Below are positions 1-9,900 of a stretch of DNA of 64,000 bases, piece by piece (within the stretch, counting starts at the first letter, position 1; each line of letters opens with the position of its first letter). Source of the DNA: an uncultured Clostridia bacterium (GTDB lineage: Bacteria > Bacillota > Clostridia > Oscillospirales > Acutalibacteraceae); assembly GCA_947598155.1 (NCBI GenBank), contig CANQFC010000001.1:1-64000 (forward strand). Reading direction: 5' to 3'. A program made the position numbers and the translations under genes. The notes under the pieces were generated by a model. It had not been told where the DNA came from. It did not search any database and was given only the letters and a program-made list of their open reading frames with translations.

Positions 1-66
1 TCCTTTGGTCTCTTCTTTTTCAATTTCTCCTCTTTACTTCCTTTGTTCAGTTTTTAGGGTGTATTT

Positions 67-142
67 GCACCATTAGCTCAGCTGGTAGAGCACCTGACTC
101 TTAATCAGGGTGTCCAGGGTTCGAGTCCCTGATGGTGTACCA
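67..142 (+). tRNA. tRNA-Lys (CTT)
   Basis: A full cloverleaf can be drawn: a 7-bp acceptor stem, the D-arm GCTC/GAGC, and a CCTGA/TCAGG anticodon stem with loop CTCTTAA, giving anticodon CTT. The T-arm is CAGGG/CCCTG. The CCA end is encoded at 140-142. It is the first member of a tRNA/5S cluster read on the plus strand. No promoter is visible in the 66 bases before it. Confidence 0.96.
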
Positions 143-153
143 TCAGTAGATAC

Positions 154-229
154 GGCCCGTTGGTCAAGTGGCCTAAGACTCCGGCCTCTCACGCCGGCAA
201 CAGCGGTTCGAATCCGCTACGGGTCACCA
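154..229 (+). tRNA. tRNA-Glu (CTC)
   Basis: The acceptor stem GGCCCGT/ACGGGTC, the anticodon stem CCGGC/GCCGG around loop CTCTCAC (anticodon CTC), and the T-arm AGCGG/CCGCT are all intact, with an encoded CCA. It lies 11 bases after tRNA-Lys and is probably cotranscribed with it. Confidence 0.96.
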
Positions 230-275
230 ATACACGGACTTTGTCCAAAAAATAATCGGCTTAAACGGTCGATTA

Positions 276-390
<115 letters not shown>

Positions 391-398
391 ATAAATAT

Positions 399-474
399 TC
401 CTCCTTAGCTCAGTCGGTAGAGCATGCGGCTGTTAACCGCAGGGTCGTTGGTTCGAGCCCGACAGGGGGAGCCA
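399..474 (+). tRNA. tRNA-Asn (GTT), island integration site
   Basis: Acceptor TCCTCCT/AGGGGGA (one G-T pair), anticodon loop CTGTTAA (GTT) and T-arm TTCGAGC are intact, with encoded CCA at 472-474. Its last 45 bases recur exactly at 51216-51260, so the gene is the attachment site of the island. This copy is complete. By the usual mechanism its 3' half was supplied by the incoming element. Confidence 0.97.
430..474 (+). repeat. attL-like direct repeat (3' part of tRNA-Asn)
   Basis: These 45 bases, from the anticodon stem to the encoded CCA, are identical to 51216-51260. Identity stops at the next base upstream (GGC here, GCC there). Anticodon loop to CCA end is the segment typically used as the crossover site by tRNA-targeting tyrosine recombinases. 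A recombinase remnant lies on this side. Confidence 0.93.
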
Positions 475-476
475 CT

Positions 477-521
477 TTAAACCTTTGAAAACACTACGCT
501 TTTCAAGGGTTTAATTTTTTT
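477..521 (+). terminator. Intrinsic terminator after tRNA-Asn
   Basis: A 15-bp stem (left arm 477-491, right arm 500-514, one T-G pair) with an 8-base loop is followed by seven T residues. It ends the Lys-Glu-5S-Asn transcript. It lies inside the left att repeat, so it came with the island and replaced the ancestral terminator now at 51261. Confidence 0.85.
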
Positions 522-724
522 GCACGATTTTTCATAATCTACTTTTCCCCCGATTGAAAAACTTTTGCGAAAAAATCCAGGCACTTATTTTACCCGGAGC
601 AATTTAAAATCAAAAAAAATTCTCCCGATTTCAAAAAAATTGGGAGAATTTTTTGTGGTATTTTCGGCTGAAATACAAAAGCATTAGAACTGGTTTAGTA
701 ATAAAATGTTTCCAACTTTTTTTG

Positions 725-1245
725 CTAACCTTCTAATGCTTTGGCAGCAGATGAGAATACATGTTGAGTCTTGTGCTGACGCTGGAATGCCTGAGCATTT
801 TTGCGACCATTAGAATATCCATACCGTTTCCAAATATCTCGTTGCAAAGGTGTGCCAGAGCGTATGAAAATTTGTTTCCGTAATTTCGGCCTGTTCCATG
901 ACATCCTGATAGTATTTGTAGAAAACTCTTGGCTCAATCAGCGTGTTTTTCACACCGATGAATACAAAATCTTCTTTGGAATGAACGAATTTGTTTTTTT
1001 GATTTTCAGTAGATTATTTTCTGCTTGTACTCGGCAAACTTTTTTGCAAAACTCGGGAACATATAGATATCACGCACGGAAGTCTTGGTTTTCGGCTAGG
1101 TAATCTTCAAGTCGGCTTTCTTACGTTAGGATTGTCAATGTTGCGCTTGCGATTGAGCTACTTTGAAATATGGATTACACCTTCGTCAAAATCGACATCT
1201 TTCTATTGCAATTCCATAACCTCACCCTTAGGAGTGAAAGCAAAT
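725..1245 (-). pseudogene. Degenerate tyrosine recombinase/integrase (C-terminal part)
   Basis: Read on the minus strand and stitched across frames, this gives the phage integrase catalytic domain. Segments in order are FTPKGEVMELQ, then a stop where Trp is expected, KDVDFDEGVIHISK, PKTKTSVRDIYMF, and NTLIEPRVFYKYYQDVMEQA. They are followed by FHTLWHTFATRYLE and, in another frame, MVAKMLRHSSVS and MYSHLLPK. Several stops and at least one frameshift (near 820) break it. The catalytic HxLRH box reads HTLWH, so the second catalytic Arg is lost. The later His and the Tyr survive. The N-terminal arm-binding region is not recognisable. Its place next to the tRNA-proximal att repeat is where an island integrase belongs. 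Confidence 0.87.
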
Positions 1246-2169
1246 GGCTAAAAAGATTTTGGAAATGATAATTCATCTCAAGCTTGGGAAAAGGACGCGG
1301 ATATTGTGTATTAGAAATCCAGCATTTATTAGAGTTGTTTCAATCAATATTTGAGACAAATGCTTATGGTGGAAAAGAAAAAGGCCATCACGTTTATCCC
1401 CGTTTCCGACAAAAAGGGATTTAAATACAAAAACGTTGACACAAAGCTACAGCGTGATTCAAATCTTTTACAACCGATATGGAAAACCGCATAGGAAATG
1501 AAATCGTCTATCGAATGGTTTGCGTCATATCATGTTGCCATAAAGAACAATGATATTACCGCATTCGGCGATAACGTCGCCCGATTCCGCGCGGAATACC
1601 CGACCGAGTTGAAACGACTATCAATGAAATGCTGAACGCATACCCTGACAATCCGCGAATTCGAAAGGATCAACGGATGTTTTTGAAGGTGTTTAGCAGA
1701 AAAAAATGAAAGGAAGAAGATTATGGAATTTGCCCAAACAGCATATGCAAGAAATTTTTTTGAACACCAGTTACCTGAATTGATCAGAGCGCAGAATTGC
1801 ATTGCCGATAATCTGGAAGCTTAGAGATCGATAAGTAGCGCTCCCGCGGCCAGAACGGCATTTATTTGTTATGAGGAGAATTTGGTATCCATCTATCCAG
1901 ATGCTTGAAACATCAACAATATGTTGATGATGTCGGATATCAAACTCGCTCGCAAGTGGGCGACCAAGTCCTTTCAACACGCGGCAGCGAACAAATATTT
2001 TCCTCTATCAGAGCATGAACGCGATGATCTTATGGGAAATATCGGCGAAATTTTACAAGTGATTGGATTTACCGCGAAGGCAAAAAAGGCGCTGCTGCAG
2101 TGTCGCTCGAAACTTATTATTTTATTGAATTTATAAAGGAGGAATGCGGAAAAATAAGGTCAAAGGATA
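1246..2169. other. Decayed region without an intact gene
   Basis: No open frame here looks like a complete gene. Plus-strand stretches with protein-like composition are broken by stops. Examples are about 1377-1490, a 33-codon frame at 1723-1824 with a fair ribosome binding site, and about 1921-2136. Together they suggest one or two decayed genes, but I do not recognise the products. A Shine-Dalgarno-like AAAGGAGG at about 2134-2141 precedes an 8-codon frame whose TAG overlaps the GTG start of the next gene. Confidence 0.4.
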
Positions 2170-2682
2170 GTGTTTTCATTGAAAGATTTTCTAAAGGTTC
2201 TATATGTTGCAACTGTCGGATTGCTTGTAGCCGTTTTTGCTTATCCTGCGATTCACGAGATTGGGCACTTCTTAGCGGCGTTGACCTGTGGATGTACAGT
2301 TGCAGAAATTCACGTGTTTCCCATTGCGTTTATCAAATGCGATATCGGCTCGCTTGGTTCTTACGATAAAATTTTCGTAGGACTGTCCGGTATGGCGTCC
2401 CCTTTTTTATTGTCCGTACCGAGGGTCAAAAACTTTCGGCTTTGGTTCCCGCTTTTCGTGATGCGGGGCATTTGTTTTCTGTCTTTTTTGATTTCAGGAT
2501 TCAGTATCATCCTGTCTTGGAGGGGAAAGATCGTTCAAAACGAGGACATCATCCAGCTTCTCGGAATCTGCGCAGATGGCAAACCAATCATATATGCTTT
2601 TGTCATTGTCATGACGGTTCTGTCGTTTGTTATTATCGCTGTTGACAAGCCAATCAAGCGATTTCTTGCTTATTTAAAGTAG
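2170..2682 (+). CDS. Small membrane protein with HExxH motif (M50-like)
   Basis: This 170-residue protein is mostly hydrophobic, with about four membrane segments. The motif HEIGH (about residues 29-33) sits at the end of the first segment, as in site-2-protease-like M50 metallopeptidases, where the two His bind zinc and the Glu is catalytic. The usual M50 second motif (an Asp in the third core helix) is not obvious, so activity is uncertain. It may instead be an M50-like fold with another role. The GTG start overlaps the TAG of an 8-codon leader frame, suggesting translational coupling. TTG at 2179 is an alternative start. It stands alone between decayed DNA and the operon A promoters. Confidence 0.6.
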   Translation: MFSLKDFLKVLYVATVGLLVAVFAYPAIHEIGHFLAALTCGCTVAEIHVFPIAFIKCDIGSLGSYDKIFVGLSGMASPFLLSVPRVKNFRLWFPLFVMRGICFLSFLISGFSIILSWRGKIVQNEDIIQLLGICADGKPIIYAFVIVMTVLSFVIIAVDKPIKRFLAYLK

Positions 2683-2692
2683 AAAAAAAGCA

Positions 2693-2712
2693 CTTTCTCC
2701 GTAAAGGAAAAG
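2693..2712 (+). terminator. Weak hairpin after the HExxH gene
   Basis: CTTTCTCC and GGAAAAG pair with one bulged base around a 5-base loop. A short T run (CCGTATTTTT) follows a few bases later. This could be a poor terminator for the preceding gene. The stem is short and the T tract is displaced, so confidence is low. Confidence 0.3.
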
Positions 2713-2902
2713 CACCGTATTTTTGCATAAAACTAACAATTCGACGCAAAAAGTCTATTTTTTTCTGTGGCCACGCAGATAAAAGCCTTCTTGCTTACAA
2801 CAGATGACCCTTTTAATTTTTGAGACAACAGGTTAATTTGTTGAGTTGTGAGCGCTTTAGTTTCACAGGGAATGAACATGTTTTGACCATTATCAAATCT
2901 AC

Positions 2903-2965
2903 TTTTTACATTTTAACGGCGTTTTTTGACGAGAAACGACTTTTTTCGGAATTAGATATTAGAAT
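2903..2965 (+). promoter_or_regulatory. LytTR-type repeat and promoter of operon A (site 1 of 4)
   Basis: TTTTTACA at 2903-2910 and TTTTGACG at 2924-2931 are direct repeats exactly 21 bp apart. A -10 like TAGAAT lies at 2960-2965, 36 bp after the start of the second repeat. The same arrangement precedes 17636, 21583 and 36746. Two half-sites two helical turns apart with a weak -35 is the layout of LytTR-activated promoters such as those of AgrA and ComE. A further TTTTGACC at 2881 may extend the site. The regulator is inferred to be the LytTR protein at 15532. Confidence 0.72.
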
Positions 2966-2991
2966 AACCACTGTGTTCAAGTGCGTTTATA

Positions 2992-3020
2992 TTGATAAAA
3001 GCTGCCTTTTGTGCTATAAT
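2992..3020 (+). promoter_or_regulatory. Vegetative-type promoter of operon A
   Basis: TTGATA (2992-2997), a 17-bp spacer and TATAAT (3015-3020) make a near-consensus sigma-A promoter downstream of LytTR site 1. The leader from here to the phosphatase start is about 310 nt. I see no riboswitch in it. A 51-codon frame (3165-3320) lacks a ribosome binding site and is probably chance. Confidence 0.72.
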
Positions 3021-3337
3021 GACACATTAAATTGAGACAATTTAGCTTGTGATGAACCGTTAGGTCTATGCAAGATTCCGGATACAATGACTGCAAATTT
3101 TTTTATACGATTGTTTCGTAATTATTCAAAAAAATCGTAGAAGAAATGAAAACAAAGTGTTCACATGGATACCAAAGGGCGCAAGCAGACTTCCAGCAAT
3201 ACCTCGCATATAACCCGACGCCTTATTGCTCATTGTTTGTATGAAAATAAACCGTCAAAAACAGCTCATCCTAACGATTGCGCACATAGATTGGAAGGGT
3301 GTAACAAAGTATTTTTCTGAAAGAGTGGAGAAAAAAG

Positions 3338-4105
3338 ATGAATTTTCTTGTATCAGCCAATACAGATATCGGACTCACAAAGAATACGAATCAGGACTGC
3401 CTGTCAGTAAAAGTCATCAACACGGATCAAGGTCGCATGGCCTTTGCTTTGCTTTGCGACGGAATGGGTGGACTTGCCAAAGGCGAAGTTGCAAGCGCAT
3501 CTGTGATTCGTGCATTCAATCATTGGGTAAATGAACAGCTACCGGTTCTTTCCGCTGCGCCGATAGACGAGGAAATGATTAAGAACCAGTGGAATGACAT
3601 TGCCCAAAGTCAGAACAGAACGATACAGGAATATGGCGGAAAATTGGGAGTAAAATTAGGCACCACAATTGTTTTGCTGCTTATAACAGAGGAAAAATAC
3701 TTTATTATGAATGTGGGAGATTCTCGTGCATATGAGATAAGCGACAATCTTTATCAGCTTACTAAAGACCAAACGTTTGTGGCAAGAGAAGTGGAATTGG
3801 GCAATATGACTTCGGAACAGGCAGAAAACGATCCGCGCAGAAGCGTGCTTCTTCAGTGCGTTGGGGCGTCTGAAACCCTGTGTCCTGATTTTTTTGTCGG
3901 CAAATCAAAATCCAACGCAGCATACATGCTATGTTCGGATGGGTTCAGGCACGAAATAACTCCTCAAGAGATTTATGACAAAATGCAGCCGGACGTATTG
4001 CTTAACAATGCGACTATGAATCAGAACACCGTCGATTTGATTGAGCTGAACAAACAACGCAATGAGCGAGATAATATCTCGGTTGTGTTGATCAGAACGT
4101 TCTGA
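3338..4105 (+). CDS. PP2C-family Ser/Thr protein phosphatase
   Basis: At 255 residues this is the usual length of a bacterial PP2C (PppA/Stp/PrpC type). The expected motifs are present: the N-terminal DIGLTKNTNQD, LLCDGMGGLAKGE with the metal-binding Asp and Gly, MNVGDSRAYEI, MLCSDGFRHEI, and a terminal RDNISVVLI. It should remove phosphate from Ser/Thr in the cytoplasm and has no signal peptide or membrane segment. The ATG is 17 bases before the end of a GGAG-containing binding region. The kinase starts 17 bases downstream, so it is likely to reverse that kinase's phosphorylations. It is the first gene of operon A and has a paralogue at 19424. Confidence 0.95.
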   Translation: MNFLVSANTDIGLTKNTNQDCLSVKVINTDQGRMAFALLCDGMGGLAKGEVASASVIRAFNHWVNEQLPVLSAAPIDEEMIKNQWNDIAQSQNRTIQEYGGKLGVKLGTTIVLLLITEEKYFIMNVGDSRAYEISDNLYQLTKDQTFVAREVELGNMTSEQAENDPRRSVLLQCVGASETLCPDFFVGKSKSNAAYMLCSDGFRHEITPQEIYDKMQPDVLLNNATMNQNTVDLIELNKQRNERDNISVVLIRTF

Positions 4106-4122
4106 GAAGGGAGAGCCGGAAA

Positions 4123-5802
4123 GTGCTTGAAATAGGAACACTCGTTGATGGAAAATATAAAATTCTGAATAAAGTCGGACAAGGCGGTATGAGCGTCGTT
4201 TATCTTGCCATGAATGAAAAGGCGAATAAACAATGGGCAGTCAAGGAAGTTCGTAAGGATGGCGTTCTGGACTTTGAATCCGTGAAACAGGGGCTTGTAG
4301 CTGAAACCGACATTTTGAAAAAGCTCAGCCATCCGAATTTGCCGAGTATCGTCGATGTTATTGATACAGTTGATTCGTTCATCATTATTATGGATTATAT
4401 TCAGGGCAACTCGCTCAATAAGGCGCTGGAGGAGTATGGCGCTCAACCTCAGGAAAATGTCATTGAGTGGGCGAAACAGCTCTGCGATGTGCTCGGGTAT
4501 CTTCATTCGCGTGTTCCTCCCATTATTTACAGGGATATGAAGCCTGCCAACATTATGCTGAAGCCGGACGGCAATGTTACTTTGATCGACTTCGGAACGG
4601 CAAGAGAATTCAAAGAGAAGAATCTTGCGGATACGACCTGTCTCGGGACGGTAGGCTATGCGGCTCCCGAACAGTTCGGCGGTATGGGGCAGACAGATGC
4701 GCGTACCGATATCTATTGCCTTGGTGCAACGCTTTATCATCTTGTTACCGGTATGAATCCCTGCGAGCCGCCGTATGAGATCAAGCCCATTCGAGAAATT
4801 AATCCCGCGTTGTCCAGCGGTCTCGAAAGAATTATATTAAAATGCACACAGAGAGATCCGAACGATCGATACCAGTCGGCAGCCGAGCTGATGTATGCGC
4901 TGGAGCATTATGAAGAAATCGATGATATCTATAAGAAAAAGCAGAAGAAAAAGCTGATTGGATTTCTTGTAAGTTGCATGATGACTCTGGTTTTTGCCGC
5001 AACGTCTGTGTGGGGCTATGTTTCGGCGGAGGGCAAAAAAAGCGAAAACTATGACAATATCCTAAAAAGTGCCGAAAAAGCAGAGAACTATTATGACGCG
5101 ATTCTGACCGATCCCACAAGGACGGAAGCATATTTGCAACTAAACGAATTCCTAACCTCAGATTATATTCTTACAAAAGAAGAGGGCAAGGAGCTGCTTC
5201 AAATACAGGCAGGCCTTAGCCAGGTGAACGGCGCCGGATTCACGGAAAACATTGACGTCCTTGAAAAATTGAAGTCGGAGAATCATAACGGCTATTATGA
5301 CGTGTGCTTCATCACCGGATGGAATTTCCTCTCTTATTATGATACTGAAATGGATCGTGACAGGTATTCCAATGCCGCAAAATGGTTCAAGGAAGTAAAG
5401 GATGTCGATTCGGAAAATGGTTCTATTGCCGCTATCTTCTACGACATTTTTGAGTGTACGGACAAAATCAATCAGCTCCACGGCGGAAAAGTCATTCAGA
5501 CGCAGGATCTCAATGCACAAAGAACCAAACTTTGGTCAATGGTTCAGGAGTTGAAAACTAAGTCGAACGATTATGCCGACGACTTTAAGATCCAAACATG
5601 GATCGAAATAGACAAGCTGGTCAATAACAATATAAGCGATTTTCTCGAAGTTGCTTCCAAGAACGATCTCGTTTCTCTATTAAACCAGATTCGAAGCGAC
5701 ATTTCCAAGGTGCGCGGATCCAATCCTGAAATTGTGAAATTGATTGAACAACTTAAAATATCAACCGCAGATACAATCACAAGAATTGAAACTGCTAAGT
5801 AA
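4123..5802 (+). CDS. Membrane Ser/Thr protein kinase (PknB-like cytoplasmic domain)
   Basis: This is a 559-residue kinase. Residues 12-270 are a Hanks-type domain with P-loop GQGGMSVVY (19-27), catalytic Lys41, YRDMKPAN (catalytic Asp138), DFG at 156-158 and GYAAPEQF. The catalytic loop has YRD instead of HRD, a common variant. A lysine-rich stretch precedes one membrane helix (about 278-300). The outer part, about 255 residues, looks all-helical and has no PASTA domains, so the sensed signal is probably not muropeptide. GTG is chosen as start because AAGGGAG lies just upstream. Likely substrates are the TTVL-bearing island proteins. Confidence 0.94.
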   Translation: MLEIGTLVDGKYKILNKVGQGGMSVVYLAMNEKANKQWAVKEVRKDGVLDFESVKQGLVAETDILKKLSHPNLPSIVDVIDTVDSFIIIMDYIQGNSLNKALEEYGAQPQENVIEWAKQLCDVLGYLHSRVPPIIYRDMKPANIMLKPDGNVTLIDFGTAREFKEKNLADTTCLGTVGYAAPEQFGGMGQTDARTDIYCLGATLYHLVTGMNPCEPPYEIKPIREINPALSSGLERIILKCTQRDPNDRYQSAAELMYALEHYEEIDDIYKKKQKKKLIGFLVSCMMTLVFAATSVWGYVSAEGKKSENYDNILKSAEKAENYYDAILTDPTRTEAYLQLNEFLTSDYILTKEEGKELLQIQAGLSQVNGAGFTENIDVLEKLKSENHNGYYDVCFITGWNFLSYYDTEMDRDRYSNAAKWFKEVKDVDSENGSIAAIFYDIFECTDKINQLHGGKVIQTQDLNAQRTKLWSMVQELKTKSNDYADDFKIQTWIEIDKLVNNNISDFLEVASKNDLVSLLNQIRSDISKVRGSNPEIVKLIEQLKISTADTITRIETAK

Positions 5803-5816
5803 AGGGGGTTGCATTT

Positions 5817-6362
5817 GTGTCATACGAAGTATTAAGGTATATATTCATCGGTGCGGCCGCACTCAGCGGACTGATGTTGATCGTTTCCGTGATGCTTTTC
5901 ATTTTCCTTAAGATACCGAGTGTAATCGGTGACTTAACCGGCGCTACTGCGAAAAAGGCGATAGAGAAGATTCGAAACCAAAATGAAAGCTCTGGGGATA
6001 AGATTTACAAATCCAGCGCCGTTAACCGAGAACGCGGAAGGTTGACAGATAAGATTTTCGCATCCGGAAATATCATTAAATATGAAACGAATCCTTTGGG
6101 TGGTGCAATGGCAACTGCAAAAATTGCCACGCAGGAGCTGTTGGAAGATAGTCCATCAAATGAAACCACCGTCTTGGGTGCCGAAAAGGATGACGGAACT
6201 ACTGTATTAAGTGAGGACACTTCCGTTTTAGACAATGAAACGACTGTGTTAAGTTCACAAGGCGAGCAGGCAGAGATGCTGACCAAATCGCGACGGAGAT
6301 CGAAAACCTTTGAAATTGAGTACGAGATTACCTTTATTCACACGAATGAAGTGATTGTATAG
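5817..6362 (+). CDS. Membrane-anchored protein with four TTVL-type motifs
   Basis: The 181-residue protein has one N-terminal membrane segment (about residues 7-31) and a polar, probably disordered tail. The tail carries ETTVL (116-120), GTTVL (127-131), DTSVL (134-138) and ETTVL (141-145). Similar motifs occur in the FHA protein at 32776 and the kinase at 18671. If the first Thr is phosphorylated, Leu at +3 suits FHA recognition. I infer a phosphorylated docking platform for FHA proteins at the membrane. No known family is recognised. The GTG start has AAAGGGGG eight bases upstream, and the gene follows the kinase by 14 bases. Confidence 0.85.
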   Translation: MSYEVLRYIFIGAAALSGLMLIVSVMLFIFLKIPSVIGDLTGATAKKAIEKIRNQNESSGDKIYKSSAVNRERGRLTDKIFASGNIIKYETNPLGGAMATAKIATQELLEDSPSNETTVLGAEKDDGTTVLSEDTSVLDNETTVLSSQGEQAEMLTKSRRRSKTFEIEYEITFIHTNEVIV

Positions 6363-6370
6363 GTGAAGAT

Positions 6371-6904
6371 ATGAACAGAAAAAAAGTTGATGTTATATGG
6401 CTTTGCATATCGATTATTTCCTATTTTTTGATGTCGGTTATGTTTCTGCTGATGCCGCTTGACAATATGGTGCCTTCGTTGAGGGACAGTAAAACGACCA
6501 TTGTTGTTGGTATCGGCTTTTGGGGCTTTATGATTATCGGAATCGCCGCACAAATTATTTTAGCGATGAGATGGAAAGCATGGTGCCGATTGCAGCGCAT
6601 CAGTGAGAGAAGAAGCACTGCACGAAAGCTTGGAGCGATCTCTTTTGGCGCAAACGTCATAGCCGTGATTGCAGATATCGGTGTGATCATATCGCTTTGC
6701 GGGCTGATTGTTTCGGTGATATTCACAGATGCCGCCGGCTATATGTGTTACGTATTTCTTGCGGCTTTCAGTTTTACATTTTGTATGCACTGTATTTTCA
6801 ACGGTAAAATTTACTACCACATTACCCATAATTACGACGGCAACGTTAAATACGCTCGTACCATTAAAATAAATGAACATCAGAAGATAGAAGGAGAGCA
6901 ATGA
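6371..6904 (+). CDS. Four-helix membrane protein of unknown function
   Basis: The 177-residue protein has about four hydrophobic segments (about 9-32, 39-61, 93-118, 121-143), a short basic loop after the second, and a charged C-terminus. I do not recognise the family. It starts 8 bases after the TTVL protein and its stop overlaps the start of the giant surface protein (ATGA at 6901-6904). Coupled translation and a role in handling or anchoring that protein are possible, but this is inference. Confidence 0.8.
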   Translation: MNRKKVDVIWLCISIISYFLMSVMFLLMPLDNMVPSLRDSKTTIVVGIGFWGFMIIGIAAQIILAMRWKAWCRLQRISERRSTARKLGAISFGANVIAVIADIGVIISLCGLIVSVIFTDAAGYMCYVFLAAFSFTFCMHCIFNGKIYYHITHNYDGNVKYARTIKINEHQKIEGEQ

Positions 6905-9900
6905 CAATGACAAGAATCAAGAATTCACTCGGATATCAAGCGCTGGCTTTATTTTTGAGCTTTATAATGCTGTTTGGATTGATTCCGATCAGCGGGATAT
7001 CGGCAAATGCTACTGAAAGTCAGTATGGAACTCTGTCTGGTATAACGGCAGACGGCACGTTGATGAATTCAACAGGAGCTAATGCCACCATTACATATTC
7101 AAATGGAGCCACTTTGGACTGGGCGGCACAAAATCCGGACATTGGCCGCTCGGTTGACGGTTGGTGGATCGGTGTAAAAATGACTGCTCCTGAGGATATG
7201 AAGACTGAGGAGAGCTTTGAAGGAGTAACGTTAAAATCCAAAGGAAGCAGCGGTGTCTGGTCAGAGCCGAAGCAATTTTGGGGTGCCAAAGACTCGGATA
7301 ACGCTGCTTCGGTTCATTTCATCGAACTGTGGGGAGCGATTGATGAAGAAAAATTGAATGACGCTCTTGCCTCTGGCAGTACGATCCAATATCAGTGGGA
7401 ATTTGACTGGAATGCCGATGACGCATATGAGCAGACCGCCACGCTCATTATTGATCCGCATAATATAGTATTAAAAAAATCCGATGCTACGGTATATCCG
7501 AAGGTTGCGGGACTGGGAACAGTCTCCTACTATAACGACGGTATTACGGTTTCAAACGAAAATGGAAGCTATGTTAATGCTGCATTCACATCGTCTGTTA
7601 CACTTTCATGGGTGGCCGCAAACATCGAAGCCGGAAGGACACAGGACGGCTGGTGGGCTGGGCTTAAAATAACAGCTCCCGACGCATTAAAAACCGAGGA
7701 CGATTTTTCCGATGTTACCTTCAAATCCAAAGGGTCATCCAACGAATGGTCGGATCCGAAGAATTTCTGGGATTACAAAGACTCTACCGATCCTGAGGGC
7801 CTTCAATTTTTGGGTCTGTGGGGACTTTTGACGGATGCGTACCTTAAAAGCGCAGCCACCGCTGACAGCAACATTGTGTATTCTTGGAAGTTTGACTGGA
7901 ATAAAGACGGCATATATGAGCAGCAAGTCAATCTGAGCATTGATCCGTCTAAAATTACGTTGAAAGATAGCGGGGGAAATCAGGTTTACCCGACCCTTGG
8001 AACGGTCGAACCCTACACGGGTGGTACCGTTTCCGGAGTTACCGGGAACATAAACGTCACGGTAGATCAAACAACGCTGAACTGGTCTCCAAAGCAGCCG
8101 GACATCGGAAGAGCCGAGGACGCATGGTGGGTCGGCATTAAGGTCACGGCGCCGGATTATGACAAGTCAGTTTTGCAGGACGCAAAATATCAACGGAAAT
8201 CCGCTTCAGATTGGTCTGGGGCTCTCTCGTTCTGGGATAAGAAGGATTCTGATGAAGGAGCCGATAGTCAGTTTATCGGCCTTTGGATGCCTTTGACGCC
8301 CGCCAAGCTCAGAGAAGCCAAGGCGGCAGAAAATAATATTGTCTTTGAATATCAGTTCGACTGGAATAATGACGGTAACTACGAGCAGCGGATTACAGTC
8401 ACCATTGTTCCCAGCGATAGAATCGTTTTGAATAAGATCGATCAGACAGGATTCGCCTTTGAAAATGAATCGCCGGTCGATCAATGGGCAGGACAGGAAT
8501 TTATAAACAAGGCAAGTGGCGGTCAGAGTTCCGGAAAGATTGAATACAGCATAATTTCGGGCAACGATATCGCAACGATCAACAAGGATACGGGAACAGT
8601 TAAGTTTTCTCAGGCCGGTAAAATCACCGTTAGAGCGACAAAATACGGTGACGATACCTACAACGACGCGACGGCGGAATACACGGTGACGGCTATCCGT
8701 TATCCTCAGACTGAATTTAAATTCGCAACGTCAAACCCCAGTGCAATTCCGTATGCTGAAGGTAAGATATTTGAGAACCCAGCAACCGGTGGGAGTGGAA
8801 GCGGTGAAGTAACGTATCGGATCATTTCCGGCGAAGAGTGTGCAAAAATTGATGCCAAAACCGGTACTGTCACTTTGCTAAAAGCCGGACAGATTACTGT
8901 CGAGGCGAAAAAAGCGGCCGATGCATTTTACAATGAGACCACGGTGACTTATACGTTGACCATCAATCGCGGTACGCAGGATGCGCTAGTATTTTCGACT
9001 CTTCCTAAAAACAAAGAGCTTGTATATCAGACCTCTCCGTATGAGAATGTCATCTCAGTCAGCGGAGGGAATGGAACAGGTGCTCAAGTGTTTTCTATTG
9101 TCGATGGGGAAGAGAATGCTACCATAACCCCTGATGGTAAGATCACGACCTTGCAGGCAGGAACATTTACGGTGCGTGTTGAAAAAGAGGGCGACGATTG
9201 CTATGCTGCCGCAACTCCTATCGAGGAGACGTTGACCGTTGTCAGGGCGGATCAGACGACCTTTGCTTTCACATATCCTACGCCCAATCCAGTAACTTAT
9301 AACGAAAACAATAACACGTTTGAGAACCCAGCAATTGGTGGCGAAAGCGCCGGAAAGGTTACATATGATATTCTCACACCCGGCGGAGACAGCATTGTTG
9401 ATATTGCGGATGATGGAAAGCTAACCATCAAGAGGGCCGGAGAGGTTACGATCAGCGCTACGAAAGCCGAAGATAATAAATACAAGTCGAAAACAATTCA
9501 ATATACGCTTACCATTCAAAAGACTGATCAGACCTTTACGTTTAAGGACGGAGATAATGTATCCAAGTATTACGGAATCAAGAGTTACATCAATGAAGTC
9601 GTTTATACCAAGAACCCTGATGCGGCTGATGGAACAGGATACGGCACCGGTGCGGTGACTTATGAGGTTTCCGGCGATTTAATCGGTGCGTCTGCCGGCG
9701 TCGACGGAACGATTACCTTTACCGATTCCGATTTGAAAGTCGGTACGATCACGGTAAAAGCGAAAAAAGAAGCTGATGAGTGCTATAACGAAGTCGAAAA
9801 GACATACACCCTGACGGTTGCTTATCTTCCGACTCCTGATAAGCCGTTCACATTGAGCGGAGAGACGAAAAACGACAGCGGCTGGTACACGGGAGATGTG

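Noticed and set aside
3165-3320. 51-codon plus-strand frame in the operon A leader
   Set aside because: There is no Shine-Dalgarno sequence and the composition is not protein-like. It is probably chance in leader DNA.
4021-4740. 239-codon minus-strand frame opposite the first kinase
   Set aside because: It is the shadow of the well-supported kinase and phosphatase genes and has no start signal.
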